A stretch of 64,000 nucleotides of DNA, from NCBI RefSeq assembly GCF_000512735.1, contig NZ_CP007028.1:186001-250000 (forward strand). The letters run 5' to 3'. Position 1 is the first letter of the stretch, and the number at the start of each line of letters is the position of its first letter. A program made the position numbers and the translations under genes. The notes beneath the pieces are model-generated. The model ran no database searches and was not told the DNA's origin. It worked only from the letters and a program-made list of their open reading frames with translations. This stretch comes from Thermocrinis ruber (lineage in GTDB: Bacteria > Aquificota > Aquificia > Aquificales > Aquificaceae). Below are positions 28,370-38,700 of the stretch, piece after piece.

Positions 28370-28805
28370 TTTTCAGCAATTTCTTCCCAAAATAATAACC
28401 CACCGCCAACTCCACAAGGAACCCAATTAAAAGAGGGGTGGGCTCCAAAGGATAGTAGAATTTGGACCTAAAGAGCAAAAGTCTGTAGGCGTGTTCCAAA
28501 AGGGCTACTATCAAGTAGGCAACCATGAGGGAGGGAAGAGTTTCTATAAAGAACTTTCTCTTTATAAAGCTAAGCACAAACAGGGCTAAGAGCTTACCCG
28601 AGGCGTGCCACCCCAGAGTGTCCAATAGCACATCCAGGAGAAATCCCCCTATGAAGCCCTTTGTGTAATTTGTGGGACCTCTGACGCTTGAAAGGAAGAG
28701 AAGAGATAGAAGGAGGTCTGGCACAAACAGGTAGCTTCCAAAAATTCCAACCAATACCGAGCTTTGAAGAAAAAGAACCAAAGCCAAAAGCAAATAAAAC
28801 ATCAA
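28359..28805 (-). CDS. mreD: Rod-shape determining protein MreD
   Basis: A 148-residue membrane protein with about five hydrophobic helices and little conserved sequence, as usual for MreD. The call rests on its position between mreC and mrdA, overlapping each (4 and 11 nt), on its size, and on the PDLLLSLLFLSSVRGP segment near residue 30 that resembles the family. It links MreC and the cell-wall synthases in the inner membrane. Confidence 0.85.
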   Translation of the reverse strand: MMFYLLLALVLFLQSSVLVGIFGSYLFVPDLLLSLLFLSSVRGPTNYTKGFIGGFLLDVLLDTLGWHASGKLLALFVLSFIKRKFFIETLPSLMVAYLIVALLEHAYRLLLFRSKFYYPLEPTPLLIGFLVELAVGYYFGKKLLKNET

Positions 28806-29575
28806 AGCCTTCTCCTCAACACCAGCACAAAATCAACCCTTCTAACATCTCCATAAGGTTTTACCTCAACCCTTTTGAAAAACTGTTCTCCTGAAGGATA
28901 GACTTCATAAACCTCCCCTATTTCAAGGGGAGGGAGTCTAAGGCTTCTCAGAAAAACTTTTTCCCCTTTTTTTAGTTCATCCTCTTGGGCTACATGCAAC
29001 AGGCTACCCTTTGGGAACCCACCTCTGTATATGTAGTTTTTTCCACCCGCGGTGGCGCTCACGTGGAGGTTATCAGACCAAACAGTCCTGACCCTTGAAG
29101 TGCCCGCATAAACCTGATCCACAATGCCCAAGAACACGTTTCTATGGGCTACCACAAAACCCTCTTCAAGCCCATCCCTCTTTCCCTTATCAAGTAACAT
29201 AAACTCATCCCTTCCTGAAGGATCGTAGGCGACCACTCCCGCAAGGGTGTATTCAACAGTGGGAGGCTCTTCCATTAATCCTTTCAACTGCAAAAGCTCA
29301 CGCTTACAACCTTCAAGCTCGCTGACCTTTAGACTAAGTGCGTTGACCTCCTCCACCAACTTCCTGTTTCTTTTTTGAGTATCCACTAAAAACACGTAAG
29401 TATTAACAAGATCTTGAACTCTTCTTGTGGTCTGAGCCTTGAACTCCATCACAGGCATTAAAAGTCTGTTTATAAGACTTACGAAGGGAGAAAGCAAAGG
29501 ATAAGAAGACAGATTAAACAAATAGGCAAACACGCTGAGCAGAAAGAGAAAAAAATAAAACAACCGCTCTTTCAT
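28802..29575 (-). CDS. mreC: Rod-shape determining protein MreC
   Basis: MreC has one N-terminal membrane anchor (about residues 5-25), a periplasmic coiled coil (about 60-95, rich in Leu/Glu/Lys) and a beta-barrel domain with the VVAYDPSGRDEFMLLDKGKRDGLEEGFVV pattern, broken here into strand-turn segments near residues 115-145. It polymerises in the periplasm and activates PBP2. The 257-residue length fits. It overlaps mreB and mreD by 4 nt each. Confidence 0.95.
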   Translation of the reverse strand: MKERLFYFFLFLLSVFAYLFNLSSYPLLSPFVSLINRLLMPVMEFKAQTTRRVQDLVNTYVFLVDTQKRNRKLVEEVNALSLKVSELEGCKRELLQLKGLMEEPPTVEYTLAGVVAYDPSGRDEFMLLDKGKRDGLEEGFVVAHRNVFLGIVDQVYAGTSRVRTVWSDNLHVSATAGGKNYIYRGGFPKGSLLHVAQEDELKKGEKVFLRSLRLPPLEIGEVYEVYPSGEQFFKRVEVKPYGDVRRVDFVLVLRRRL

Positions 29576-30603
29576 TCCATGGATACTCGCCTTATTAGAT
29601 GGATCTTATCAAGTATGGAGCCCACACCCCTGGCCACTGCGGTTATAGGGTCCTCGCAGTATCTGGTTATTATTCCAGTTTCTCTGTGTATCCTTACGTC
29701 CAAATTCCTGAGGAGGGAGCCACCTCCTGCCAAGGTAATGCCTCTTTCTGCAATATCTGAGGCAAGCTCTGGTGGTGTTCTTTCAAGGGTAGCCTTTATG
29801 GCGTTTATTATAGCACTGATCACATCTTCCAAAGCCTGCGTAATCTCCCTGTTTGTTATGGTTATGGTCTTTGGAAGCCCGGTTATATCTCTACCTTTTA
29901 TTTCCATAACCCTCTCTTCCTCTTCCTCCACTGCACTTCCAAGTTCTATTTTTATCCTCTCTGCGGTTTGTTCCCCAATCAATATGTGGTGCTTTTTCTT
30001 AATGTAGTTGGCGACTGCCTCCGTCATCTCGTCCCCCGCCACCCGGATGGAGGTGGACACCACTATGCCCGCCAGGGATATTACCGCTATCTCTGTGGTA
30101 CCCCCTCCAATATCCACGATCATATTTCCAACAGGCTCGTCTATTGGAAGACCGGCACCTATGGCCGCTGCCATGGGTTCCGCTATCAAATATACCTCCC
30201 TTGCTCCCGCGCTCTTTGCAGCATCTATAACTGCCCTCTTTTCCACCTGTGTGACGCCCGAGGGTACACCTATCACCACCCTTGGCTTTGGTTTGAGTAT
30301 GCCACCGCCTACTACTTTGTTAATAAAGTAAGAGAGCATTATTCTTGTTGCCTCAAAATCCGTTATCACTCCATCTCTGAGTGGTCTTATGGTTTGTATT
30401 GTCTCAGGAGTTTTTCCAAGCATTTCTTTAGCTTCCTTTCCAACTGCTATGACTTTTCCAGTTTTCACGTCCACTGCCACTATGGAGGGTTCAGAAAGAA
30501 CAACCCCTTTGCCCTCCACGTAGATAACCGTGTTGGCGGTGCCAAGGTCTACGCCTATGTTGTTGGAAAAAAGACCAAAAAGTTTTAGTATTCTGCTTAG
30601 CAT
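29572..30603 (-). CDS. mreB: Rod-shape determining actin homolog MreB
   Basis: MreB forms membrane-bound filaments that organise side-wall synthesis. The actin-fold motifs are clear: phosphate 1 in GVDLGTANT, phosphate 2 in VDIGGGTTEIAV, the adenosine motif in GGGSLLRNLD, and the EPMAAAIGAGLP connect region. The N-terminal LFGLFSNNIGVDLG contains a short hydrophobic stretch for membrane contact. Its 343 residues are typical. It is the first gene of the mre operon. A TAAAAT hexamer inside a palindrome shared with proS lies 9 nt before the ATG. Confidence 0.98.
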   Translation of the reverse strand: MLSRILKLFGLFSNNIGVDLGTANTVIYVEGKGVVLSEPSIVAVDVKTGKVIAVGKEAKEMLGKTPETIQTIRPLRDGVITDFEATRIMLSYFINKVVGGGILKPKPRVVIGVPSGVTQVEKRAVIDAAKSAGAREVYLIAEPMAAAIGAGLPIDEPVGNMIVDIGGGTTEIAVISLAGIVVSTSIRVAGDEMTEAVANYIKKKHHILIGEQTAERIKIELGSAVEEEEERVMEIKGRDITGLPKTITITNREITQALEDVISAIINAIKATLERTPPELASDIAERGITLAGGGSLLRNLDVRIHRETGIITRYCEDPITAVARGVGSILDKIHLIRRVSME

Positions 30604-30612
30604 GGGATGGAT

Positions 30613-30622
30613 ATTTTAAAAT
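30613..30622. promoter_or_regulatory. Shared palindromic -10 between mreB and proS
   Basis: The palindrome ATTTTAAAAT gives a TAAAAT hexamer on each strand (plus 30617-30622, minus 30618-30613). Each is exactly 9 nt from its own start codon, mreB at 30603 and proS at 30632, in a 28-nt gap. No clear -35 and no Shine-Dalgarno site is seen for either gene. Confidence 0.5.
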
Positions 30623-30631
30623 AACTTCCCT

Positions 30632-32344
30632 ATGCGATGGAGTAAATACTTTTGGTATACGCTAAAGGAAGAGCCGGCAGATGCGGAGGCAATCTCCCAC
30701 AAACTACTGCTAAAGGGTGGATTTTTGTCTCAGGTTGCCTCCGGCATTTACGAATACACGCCACCTGCCCTCAAGGTTCTAAGAAAGATAGAAAACATAG
30801 TCCGAAAGGAGATGGACAGGAGCGGAGCCCAAGAGGTGCTTTTGAGCGTTCTGAATCCCTTTGAGCTTTGGAAGGAAACTGGAAGGTGGGATTTGTATGG
30901 CAGGGAGCTTTTTAAACTGCAGGACAGACACGGAAGGGAATACTGCCTTGGACCTACCCACGAGGAGGAGATCACAGACCTCTTTAGGAGGTTCATAAAC
31001 TCCTACAAAGCATTGCCTCTGATCTTGTATCAAATACAGGTAAAGTTCAGGGACGAGAAAAGACCACGCTTTGGCTTGATCAGGTCAAGGGAATTTTTGA
31101 TGAAGGACGCTTATTCTTTTGACGAAGATGAGTTCTCCGCTATGATCTCCTATGAATCTATGAAGTTTGCCTACGAGAGGATCTTTAAAAAACTCAAACT
31201 GAACACCCTCTTGGTGGAGGCAAGCGTGGGTGCTATTGGGGGGAAGATGTCCCATGAGTTTGTAATCCTTACCGATTACGGAGAGGCAAAGGTAGCCTTT
31301 TGTGAAAACTGTGGATACTCCGCCAACGCAGAGATTGTGCCCCTCCCAAAGCACAGAGAAGAGACAGAGGAAGAAAAGCCCATGGAAAAGGTCTATACGC
31401 CCAACACCACCACCATTGCCATGCTTTCCGATTACCTAAAGGTGCCCGCTTACAAGATTCTGAAGGCACTCCTTTACGTAAAAGGGAACGGAGAAAGGGT
31501 AATGGTTCTCATAAGGGGAGACAGGGAGGTGGATGAGAAAAAGCTTGAAGCTCTTTTTGGCACGGAGGATTTTCGCTTGGCTTCCGAGGAAGAAATAAAG
31601 CAATGGCTTGGCACCACAAAGGGCTTTGTGGGTCCCTTCAACCTGCCGGAGGATATAAAGGTCCTTTGGGACAACTCCACCTATGGCGTAAAGAACATGG
31701 TGGTAGCTCTAAACGAGCCCGATTACCATTACATAAACGTAAATCCCGGAAGAGACATCCAATACGGAGAGTTTGTGGATGTTTGCGAGGTGGAAGAAGG
31801 AGACCCATGTCCCAAGTGTGGTGGGTCTCTTAGAGTAGGGAAGGCCCTTGAGCTTGGACACATATTCCTTTTGGGAACAAGATACTCAGAACCTATGAAA
31901 GCCCTGATAAAGGACCGCTTTGGTCAGGAAAAGCCGGTGGTTATGGGATGTTATGGCATTGGTATATCCCGATGCCTTTCTGCCATAGTGGAGCAGTATC
32001 ACGACGAGAAGGGGATAAAGTTTCCTACGGTGGTGGCACCCTTTGAACTAAACATCATCTGCGTCAATACCTCCGACGAGACCCAAAGGTCTGTGGCGGA
32101 AGGACTTTATATCAAGGCTATGGAGATGGGCTTGGATGTTATCTATGACGATAGGGACGAGAGCCCAGGCTTTAAGTTTGCGGACGCAGAACTCTGCGGA
32201 TTTCCTTACATTTTGGTAGTAGGGAAAAAGGCAAAGGATGGAAAGGTGGAGCTATGGAAAAGACACACCGGAGAGAGAATAGACCTTGCGGTGGAGGATG
32301 CCCTACCTTATGTTAAAGAGCTCATAGAAAAGGATAAACAGTGA
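30632..32344 (+). CDS. proS: Prolyl-tRNA synthetase, bacterial type
   Basis: A class II synthetase of 570 residues. The order is bacterial ProRS: class II motif 2 in FRDEKRPRFGLIRSREFLMKDAYSF (split here by several conserved turns), then the editing insertion domain (about residues 220-380, including LRVGKALELGH at its end), motif 3 in GCYGIGISR and a C-terminal anticodon-binding domain. A CENCGYSAN and CPKCGG pair of Cys motifs flank the insert. The insertion domain clears Ala-tRNA-Pro. It overlaps dprA by 4 nt. Confidence 0.97.
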   Translation: MRWSKYFWYTLKEEPADAEAISHKLLLKGGFLSQVASGIYEYTPPALKVLRKIENIVRKEMDRSGAQEVLLSVLNPFELWKETGRWDLYGRELFKLQDRHGREYCLGPTHEEEITDLFRRFINSYKALPLILYQIQVKFRDEKRPRFGLIRSREFLMKDAYSFDEDEFSAMISYESMKFAYERIFKKLKLNTLLVEASVGAIGGKMSHEFVILTDYGEAKVAFCENCGYSANAEIVPLPKHREETEEEKPMEKVYTPNTTTIAMLSDYLKVPAYKILKALLYVKGNGERVMVLIRGDREVDEKKLEALFGTEDFRLASEEEIKQWLGTTKGFVGPFNLPEDIKVLWDNSTYGVKNMVVALNEPDYHYINVNPGRDIQYGEFVDVCEVEEGDPCPKCGGSLRVGKALELGHIFLLGTRYSEPMKALIKDRFGQEKPVVMGCYGIGISRCLSAIVEQYHDEKGIKFPTVVAPFELNIICVNTSDETQRSVAEGLYIKAMEMGLDVIYDDRDESPGFKFADAELCGFPYILVVGKKAKDGKVELWKRHTGERIDLAVEDALPYVKELIEKDKQ

Positions 32345-33411
32345 AGGAAAGCCTCTACTGGTGGCTTGCACTAAAATCTGTTGTAGGACTTGGAGAAAGG
32401 AGTATAAAAAAGCTCTATCAAACTTTCAAAGACCCAAGGTTTGTTTTTGAGGCGGACCGGTTGGAACTTAAAGCCCTTGTGGGTGATGCAAAGACGCAGG
32501 CAATAAAGGAAAAGAAGTTCAGCTTTGAACCGGAAGAAGTTATAAAAGTTGTGGAGAGGGAGGGAATAAACTGTGTATGCCTTTCGGACCCTCAATATCC
32601 CCTGAGGCTAAAGGAAATTGAGGACCCACCGCCCGTGTTATTTTACAGGGGAGAGCTAAAAACGGTGAGCAGCTTTGGTGTGGTTGGCACACGCAACCCA
32701 GACAGCTACAGCGTAAGATACACAAAGGAATTGGTGGAATTTTTGGTAGGCAAGGGCTACGCCATAGTTTCAGGGGGAGCCAAGGGTATAGACGCCTACT
32801 CCCACAAGTTTTGCATAGAAGCAGGTGGCTATACCCTCTGCCTTTTAGGAATGGGCATCCTTGAGGTGCCCCAAAGGATGCAGGACTTTATCCTCAGAAG
32901 CGGTGTTCTCCTGTCGGAGCTCTTACCTTGGGAAAAGGCAGACAAGCATACCTTTCCAAGGAGGAACAGGCTCATAAGTGGCATCTCTGAGGGTGTTTTT
33001 GTGGTAGAAGCGGGGGAGAACTCGGGCGCCCTCATAACAGCTTACTACGCCAAAGAGCAAAACAGACCCGTTTATGTGCATGTGGGCTATGGCATAAGCG
33101 AAAGGTGGGAGGGTTGCATAAAATTGGTCAATGAGGGCGTCGCTAAGCTGGTGGGAAGGGTTGAAAAGTTTGGCTTAAAGGAGGAGGTCCAAGAGGAGGA
33201 CCCACTGCTTATAGCTTTAAACACTCCAAAGACCCTCAGCGAACTTTCCCAACTTTTAGGTATGGATGAAAGGGAACTCCACCAAAAGCTGGGCTTTTAT
33301 GAACTGGAGGGTCTCATCACCCGAAGCGGAAGCTACTACATCAAGCTAAAACAGGAATGGGACGAATACCAAACCCACCAACAACTTTTCCCATCCTTTG
33401 AGGAAATATGA
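32341..33411 (+). CDS. dprA: DNA processing protein DprA
   Basis: DprA loads RecA on incoming single-stranded DNA during natural transformation. The N-terminal SAM-like helical part (residues 1-70) is followed by the Rossmann-like core with GVVGTRNPDSYS near 116-127, SGGAKGIDAYSH near 141-152 and FPRRNRLISGIS near 203, all family hallmarks, and a C-terminal winged-helix (about 290-340). The GTG start overlaps the proS stop by 4 nt. Its last 66 nt overlap the convergent comEC gene, another competence gene. Confidence 0.95.
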   Translation: MKESLYWWLALKSVVGLGERSIKKLYQTFKDPRFVFEADRLELKALVGDAKTQAIKEKKFSFEPEEVIKVVEREGINCVCLSDPQYPLRLKEIEDPPPVLFYRGELKTVSSFGVVGTRNPDSYSVRYTKELVEFLVGKGYAIVSGGAKGIDAYSHKFCIEAGGYTLCLLGMGILEVPQRMQDFILRSGVLLSELLPWEKADKHTFPRRNRLISGISEGVFVVEAGENSGALITAYYAKEQNRPVYVHVGYGISERWEGCIKLVNEGVAKLVGRVEKFGLKEEVQEEDPLLIALNTPKTLSELSQLLGMDERELHQKLGFYELEGLITRSGSYYIKLKQEWDEYQTHQQLFPSFEEI

Positions 33412-34560
33412 CAAGACCGCCCCCAAACTTAGGCTGAGGACAGCCTCCCAAAGGCTAAAGTTGAAAAATAGCATGGGTGCAAAGTTTGAGAAAAACATCA
33501 CGGAGGCGTTTATAAACCTTCCCATCACCTCCAAAGGAAAAGCTGGTAGAGAAAAGAAGGTCAGCATATCCAGAAAGCCATAAAAGGTAAAGGCTAAGAA
33601 GGGAACAGAAAGTAGTGGAGTTAGCAGAATGCTAAAAGGTGCGGAAAAGGAAAAGAGGGAAAGGATGGGCATGGTTCCCAAAAAGGCAAAGAAGGACACC
33701 CAAAAGGAAAGAAAAACCACATCCCTTCTGGGAGGTTCCCGGAGTGAAAGCAAAATATAAAGGGTTGCACAGAAGGAGAGCCAAAAGGAGTATGAACTTA
33801 CATACTCAGGAAAGAAAAGAAGTATTACGCCACCGGATACAAACAGAATACCCAAAAGGTTTGGTCTTTCTCCATACAAAAGCAGGAGGATGGACGCAAG
33901 GATCATAAGGTAAGCCCTGAGAACGGGAGGCTCGGAGGGAACCAAAAGGAGGGCATAAAAGCTAACACCCAAAAGGGCAAACCAAAGCCCAAGCCGGTAG
34001 GGAGCCAAAAATCTGAGCATAAGTGCCAAAAGGCTAAGATGCCCACCGGAGACCACCAAAAGATGCACAAGTCCTGTAGTCAAAAAGGCAGATTGAACCC
34101 TCATGGGAACAACGCCCTGATCTTCTCCCAAAAAGTATGCCAAGGCTAAAGCCCTGACCTCTTGGTCCTTTATCTTATCTTCCAGACGCTTGGCAAGGCG
34201 ATCCCTCAGGGAGGGCAGAACATTTGCAAAGGATACATCTTTGTATGTAGCACTAATAAAAACCCTTCCTTCCCTCACTCTGACCTTTCCGTAAACCTCC
34301 AAGTATTTAGATGGCACATCCTCCGCCCCATAGACCTTCAAAAATGCAGTCTTCTCGTAAATTTCTGGAAAGTCCCCACCCAAAACCTTTACCCGGGCAG
34401 AAAAGCCATTATCTGAAGTTTCTCCCACACCCTCCACCCTAAGGAGTAGCCTACCCTCTCCCAGATCTTCCTCATAAAGGTATGGGTCATGAGAGCGCGG
34501 AACAGCAAGGATCAAAGACAGCAAGAAGAAAAGTATAGGAAATAAAAGTTCAAACCTCAC
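33346..34560 (-). CDS. comEC: ComEC/Rec2-type DNA uptake channel, without nuclease domain
   Basis: A 404-residue membrane protein. The N-terminal region (about 30-130) is an OB-fold-like soluble domain after a first helix, and the competence domain with its diagnostic [18 protein letters not shown] segment (near residue 165-182) follows with about eight more helices. The metallo-beta-lactamase domain that degrades the second strand in Bacillus-type ComEC is absent. It forms the inner-membrane channel for single-stranded DNA. It shares 66 nt at its 3' end with convergent dprA and its start overlaps the end of trpB by 11 nt. Confidence 0.88.
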   Translation of the reverse strand: MRFELLFPILFFLLSLILAVPRSHDPYLYEEDLGEGRLLLRVEGVGETSDNGFSARVKVLGGDFPEIYEKTAFLKVYGAEDVPSKYLEVYGKVRVREGRVFISATYKDVSFANVLPSLRDRLAKRLEDKIKDQEVRALALAYFLGEDQGVVPMRVQSAFLTTGLVHLLVVSGGHLSLLALMLRFLAPYRLGLWFALLGVSFYALLLVPSEPPVLRAYLMILASILLLLYGERPNLLGILFVSGGVILLFFPEYVSSYSFWLSFCATLYILLSLREPPRRDVVFLSFWVSFFAFLGTMPILSLFSFSAPFSILLTPLLSVPFLAFTFYGFLDMLTFFSLPAFPLEVMGRFINASVMFFSNFAPMLFFNFSLWEAVLSLSLGAVLSYFLKGWEKLLVGLVFVPFLF

Positions 34561-35740
34561 CGCCTAAATGCTTCATAACCGTTTCCATATCCTTGTCTCC
34601 CCTGCCGGAGAGGTTAAAGATCACTATGTCATCCTTGCTTAACTTGCTGGCTATCTCTACCACCTTCAGGACCGCATGGGCTGGCTCCAAGGCAGGGATG
34701 ATCCCCTCGAGCCTTGAGAGGAGCTTAAAGCCCTCCAGAGCCTCTTGGTCTGTGGCATAAACATACTCTGCCCTTCCGATCTCAAATAGGTACGCATGCT
34801 CTGGACCTACCCCTGGGTAGTCAAGACCTGCAGAGATAGAGTGGGTGGTTAAAATCTGCCCCTCTTCATCTTGCAAAAAGAAGGACTTCATTCCGTGCAA
34901 AATTCCCACCCGCCCTGCGTTGATGGATGCAGAATGCTTGCCCGTCTCAAGCCCAAGACCACCCGCCTCCACACCCACAAGCCTAACCCCCTCATCCTCC
35001 ACGAAGGGATAAAAAATTCCCATCGCATTGGAGCCACCGCCTACACATGCAACCACCGCCTTGGGCAGTTTACCCTCCTTTTCCAAAATCTGCTCCCTTG
35101 CCTCTTTACCTATTACACTCTGAAAGTCTCTGACCATCATGGGAAAGGGATGGGGTCCCACCACGGAGCCTATTATGTAATGGGTGGTCTCCACATTGGC
35201 AACCCAATCCCTAAGGGCTTCGTTTATGGCATCTTTTAGTGTCCTGCTTCCACTCTTTACTATCCTCACCTCCGCACCCAAGAGCTTCATTCTAAACACA
35301 TTCAACCTCTGCCTTTGGGCATCCTCCTCTCCCATATACACCACGCATTCAAGACCAAGCAGAGCACAGGCAGTGGCAGTAGCCACCCCATGCTGACCCG
35401 CACCAGTTTCTGCGATTATTCTGTTCTTTCCCATCCTCTTGGCAAGCAGAGCCTGTCCAAGGGTGTTGTTGATCTTGTGGGCACCCGTATGCAAGAGGTC
35501 TTCCCTCTTTATGTATATCTTTGCCCCTCCCGCATACTCGGTCAGGTTCTTGGCAAAGTAAAGGGGTGTAGGTCTGCCCGCAAACTCCCTGAGGTAATAC
35601 TCAAACTCCTGCCAAAAGCTCGGGTCCTCTTTAGCCTTTTGGTATTCTTCCTCAAGTTCCTCTAAAGCGTACATCAAAGTCTCCGGCACAAATCTTCCAC
35701 CAAAGCTTCCAAAGTATCCCCTTTCGTTTGGCACCTTCAT
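34550..35740 (-). CDS. trpB: Tryptophan synthase beta chain
   Basis: TrpB joins indole and serine to make tryptophan. The conserved opening [15 protein letters not shown], the PLP lysine in [13 protein letters not shown], the GxGQHG tunnel motif ([10 protein letters not shown]) and the phosphate loop [10 protein letters not shown] are intact, so this is the TrpB1 type that pairs with TrpA. The ATG at 35740 (396 residues) is chosen because family similarity starts there; the frame is open 44 codons further upstream but that part is not conserved. A TATAAT on the minus strand lies 10 nt upstream. trpA is not adjacent; trpE is 20 kb away. Confidence 0.97.
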   Translation of the reverse strand: MKVPNERGYFGSFGGRFVPETLMYALEELEEEYQKAKEDPSFWQEFEYYLREFAGRPTPLYFAKNLTEYAGGAKIYIKREDLLHTGAHKINNTLGQALLAKRMGKNRIIAETGAGQHGVATATACALLGLECVVYMGEEDAQRQRLNVFRMKLLGAEVRIVKSGSRTLKDAINEALRDWVANVETTHYIIGSVVGPHPFPMMVRDFQSVIGKEAREQILEKEGKLPKAVVACVGGGSNAMGIFYPFVEDEGVRLVGVEAGGLGLETGKHSASINAGRVGILHGMKSFFLQDEEGQILTTHSISAGLDYPGVGPEHAYLFEIGRAEYVYATDQEALEGFKLLSRLEGIIPALEPAHAVLKVVEIASKLSKDDIVIFNLSGRGDKDMETVMKHLGGEV

Positions 35741-35750
35741 AGCAAGGCTA

Positions 35751-35756
35751 ATTATA
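35751..35756 (-). promoter_or_regulatory. -10 hexamer for trpB
   Basis: TATAAT on the minus strand, 10 nt before the trpB ATG, 11 nt from the opposing TATAAT of the restriction-modification operon. Confidence 0.5.
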
Positions 35757-35767
35757 AGGTATGTGGG

Positions 35768-35773
35768 TATAAT
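35768..35773 (+). promoter_or_regulatory. -10 hexamer for the restriction-modification operon
   Basis: TATAAT on the plus strand, 7 nt before the ATG of the methyltransferase gene. No Shine-Dalgarno site lies in the gap, so the transcript is likely leaderless. Confidence 0.5.
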
Positions 35774-35780
35774 ATAGCCT

Positions 35781-38700
35781 ATGAATGCCCTAAAGAAATT
35801 CCAAGAGTTATTGAGGGATATATTCCAGTTTGAAAGTTCAGACCTTGATTTTGGCATATACAGAATTCTCAACTACAAACGGGGCGAAGTAGAAAAGTTT
35901 ATAGACCAAAAACTGCCACAGATAATAGAGGATGCCTTTCAAAAGCACAAGAAAAACTTATCTGAGGACATACGCGAAGAGTATGAGAGGGTAAGGAGGA
36001 AGGTAATAGAAGACCTTGGAGAAGATGCCATCACACCGACAGGGGAGCTAAACCCTGATTACGCAAAATTTCCCATAGGGAAGAGATACTTGGAAATAAA
36101 AGAACAAAAAGAGCTTTTGGAAAAGCTGGAGGAGATAAAAGAACAAGTTTATAACGACCTTTACTCTTTCTTCTCAAGGTTTTACGAAGATGGAGATTTT
36201 ATTCCACAATACAGGTATTCAAAGGAGCCAAAATACAGCATACCCTACAACGGAGAGGAGGTAAAGCTTTACTGGGCAAACGCAGACCAATATTACATAA
36301 AAACGGGCATACTCTTTAGAGACTACACCTTTAAGGCAGGGGACAAGAAGGTAATCTTTAGGACCGTATCCGCACGGGAGGAAATAAACAGCAACAAGGC
36401 AACGAAGCAAAGGTATTTTGTCTTGGATGAGGAGCCAGTCCAAACAGACCAAGAAGGCATAATAATCAGATTTCAATACAGGGAACTAAGCGAAGAGGAG
36501 ATGAAGCTCTACAAGGATAATGGAAATGATCGAGAGATAGAACAGGAGGAAGAAAACGGAGGAAGGGGAAGAGGCGTAAAACAGGAGAAGATAAACGAAA
36601 AGATTTTTGAGGGATTAAAAAAAGAGTTAATGGAAATATCCTCCAAGATAAAGGAACTTCAATATGCAATTGAAAGCTTACTGAAAGAACAAAAAAATCA
36701 ACAACCCTTACTCCTTTATCACATAAACCGATTTACCGCAAAGAACACAGGGGACTACTTTATCCACAAAAACCTAAAGAAGTTTTTAATGGGACAGCTT
36801 GATTATTTCATAAAGTCTGAGGTATTGAACTACGAAACCATTTCGGAAGAAAAGTATTTAGACAAGCACATAACAAGAGCAAAGGTTGTTAAGGAAGTGG
36901 GAGAAAAGATCATAGACTTTTTGGCACAGATTGAGGACTTCCAGAAAAAGCTTTGGGAAAAGAAAAAGTTTGTTATACAAACCCATTATGTGATTACCTT
37001 AGACAGGATTAAGGAATGGGCGGGCGAGGAGTTTTACAGAGAAGTTTTAAAAAAGGTTTTGCAAAACAAAGCACAGCTTGAGGAGTGGGAAAGGCTTGGG
37101 TTTGGTAAGTTTGAAAGGGAAGAGGATTTAGAGGGCAAAAAGCTTCCCATTGACACAAGATACTTTGACGAGAGGTTTAAGTGGGAGCTTTTGGAGAGGA
37201 TAAGCGAAGGGGTTAATCTGGATGACGCACTGGATGGGCTTTTGATAAAGAGCGAAAACTGGCAGGCTTTGAATACGATTTTGAACAGATATAAAGAAAA
37301 AGTCCAAACCATATACATTGACCCACCCTTTAACAAGGAGCAAGACGCAGACTATTTATACAATGTGAAGTATAAGGACTCCACTTGGATCGCAATGCTT
37401 GAGAATAGGCTAAGGCTTGCAAAGGAGCTTTTAAACGAAAGGGGGAGCATTTTTGTTAGGTGTGATTACAACGGGAATATGTATGTTAGGCTTTTGATGA
37501 ATGAGATTTTTGGGGAGGAGAATTTTAGGAATGAGATAATTGTTCAAAGAGGTCTTCAAACACGCAAGGCTGAGAAAAGATTTCTAAATAAAACGGATTC
37601 TTTGTTTTTCTATCTAAAAAATTCAGAAAAAGGTTTGTTATCAATCTTGGAAGTAGAAAAAGAACATGTAAAATCATATAGAGAGACTTTGGATACACTA
37701 AAAAAGCTATTAAGTCAAGAAGAATATCAAAAGATAGAGAAGCTATTAAATGAAAGTTTGTGGATGCCATTTTTAAGTATGCCCGGAGAACAAAGAACAA
37801 CACAATATAGAGAGATTTTTGGAATAAAACTCTTTCCTCCTAAAGGAAGACATTGGGCTTTTTCACAAGAAAATCTTGATATAGCTGTTAAAGAAGGTAA
37901 AGCAAGACTAAAATGTGCTAATTGTGGCTTTATAATTACAAACAATAACAAGTCAAACTTTAATGGCAAATGCCCAAAATGTGGAAGAGAGGAATTTATA
38001 GGAGAAATCTTAAGTCTTTATAACCAGATAAACAACAATTGGACAGATATCCCAGGGTATGAACAAGACCCAGACTTTCCTACTAAGAACTCCGAAATCC
38101 TTCTCAAGCGTGTTATAGAATCCACATCCGAAGAAGGCGATTTGGTTATGGACTTCTTTTTGGGAAGTGGCACAACAACGGCAGTAGCCCATAAGCTTAA
38201 AAGAAAGTGGATTGGTGTAGAGATGGGGGAGCATTTTTGGACTGTGGTTATGCCAAGGATGAAAAAGGTTTTAGCCTACGATAAAACTGGCATTTCCAAA
38301 GAAAAGGATGTAAAAGAAAAATACAACGAGCGGACTGCGGGGGGATTTTTTAAATACATTATCCTTGAGCAATACGAGGACACCCTTGATAACCTTGAGC
38401 TAAAGGAAAGCAAAGCACACAAGGACTTTTTCAAAGATGACTACCTTATTAAATACTTCCTTGAGATTGAAACAAAGGATGACCCACACCTTTTGAACAT
38501 CTCAATGTTAAAAGACCCATACAACTACAAGCTAAAGGTTAATCTTTCTGAAGTGGGAGAGCCAAAAGAAATGGCGGTAGATGTAATAGAGACCTTTAAC
38601 TACTTGCTTGGGCTAAAGGTAAACAAGTTAATGCGTAAGGAAAGGGAAGGGAACATATACACGTTTGTATTGGGAGAAAGGGAGGGCAAAAGTGTGGCGG

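Noticed and set aside
35741-35872. Longer N-terminus for trpB
   Set aside because: The extra 44 codons show no family similarity and would cross both divergent promoters; the conserved start is at 35740.
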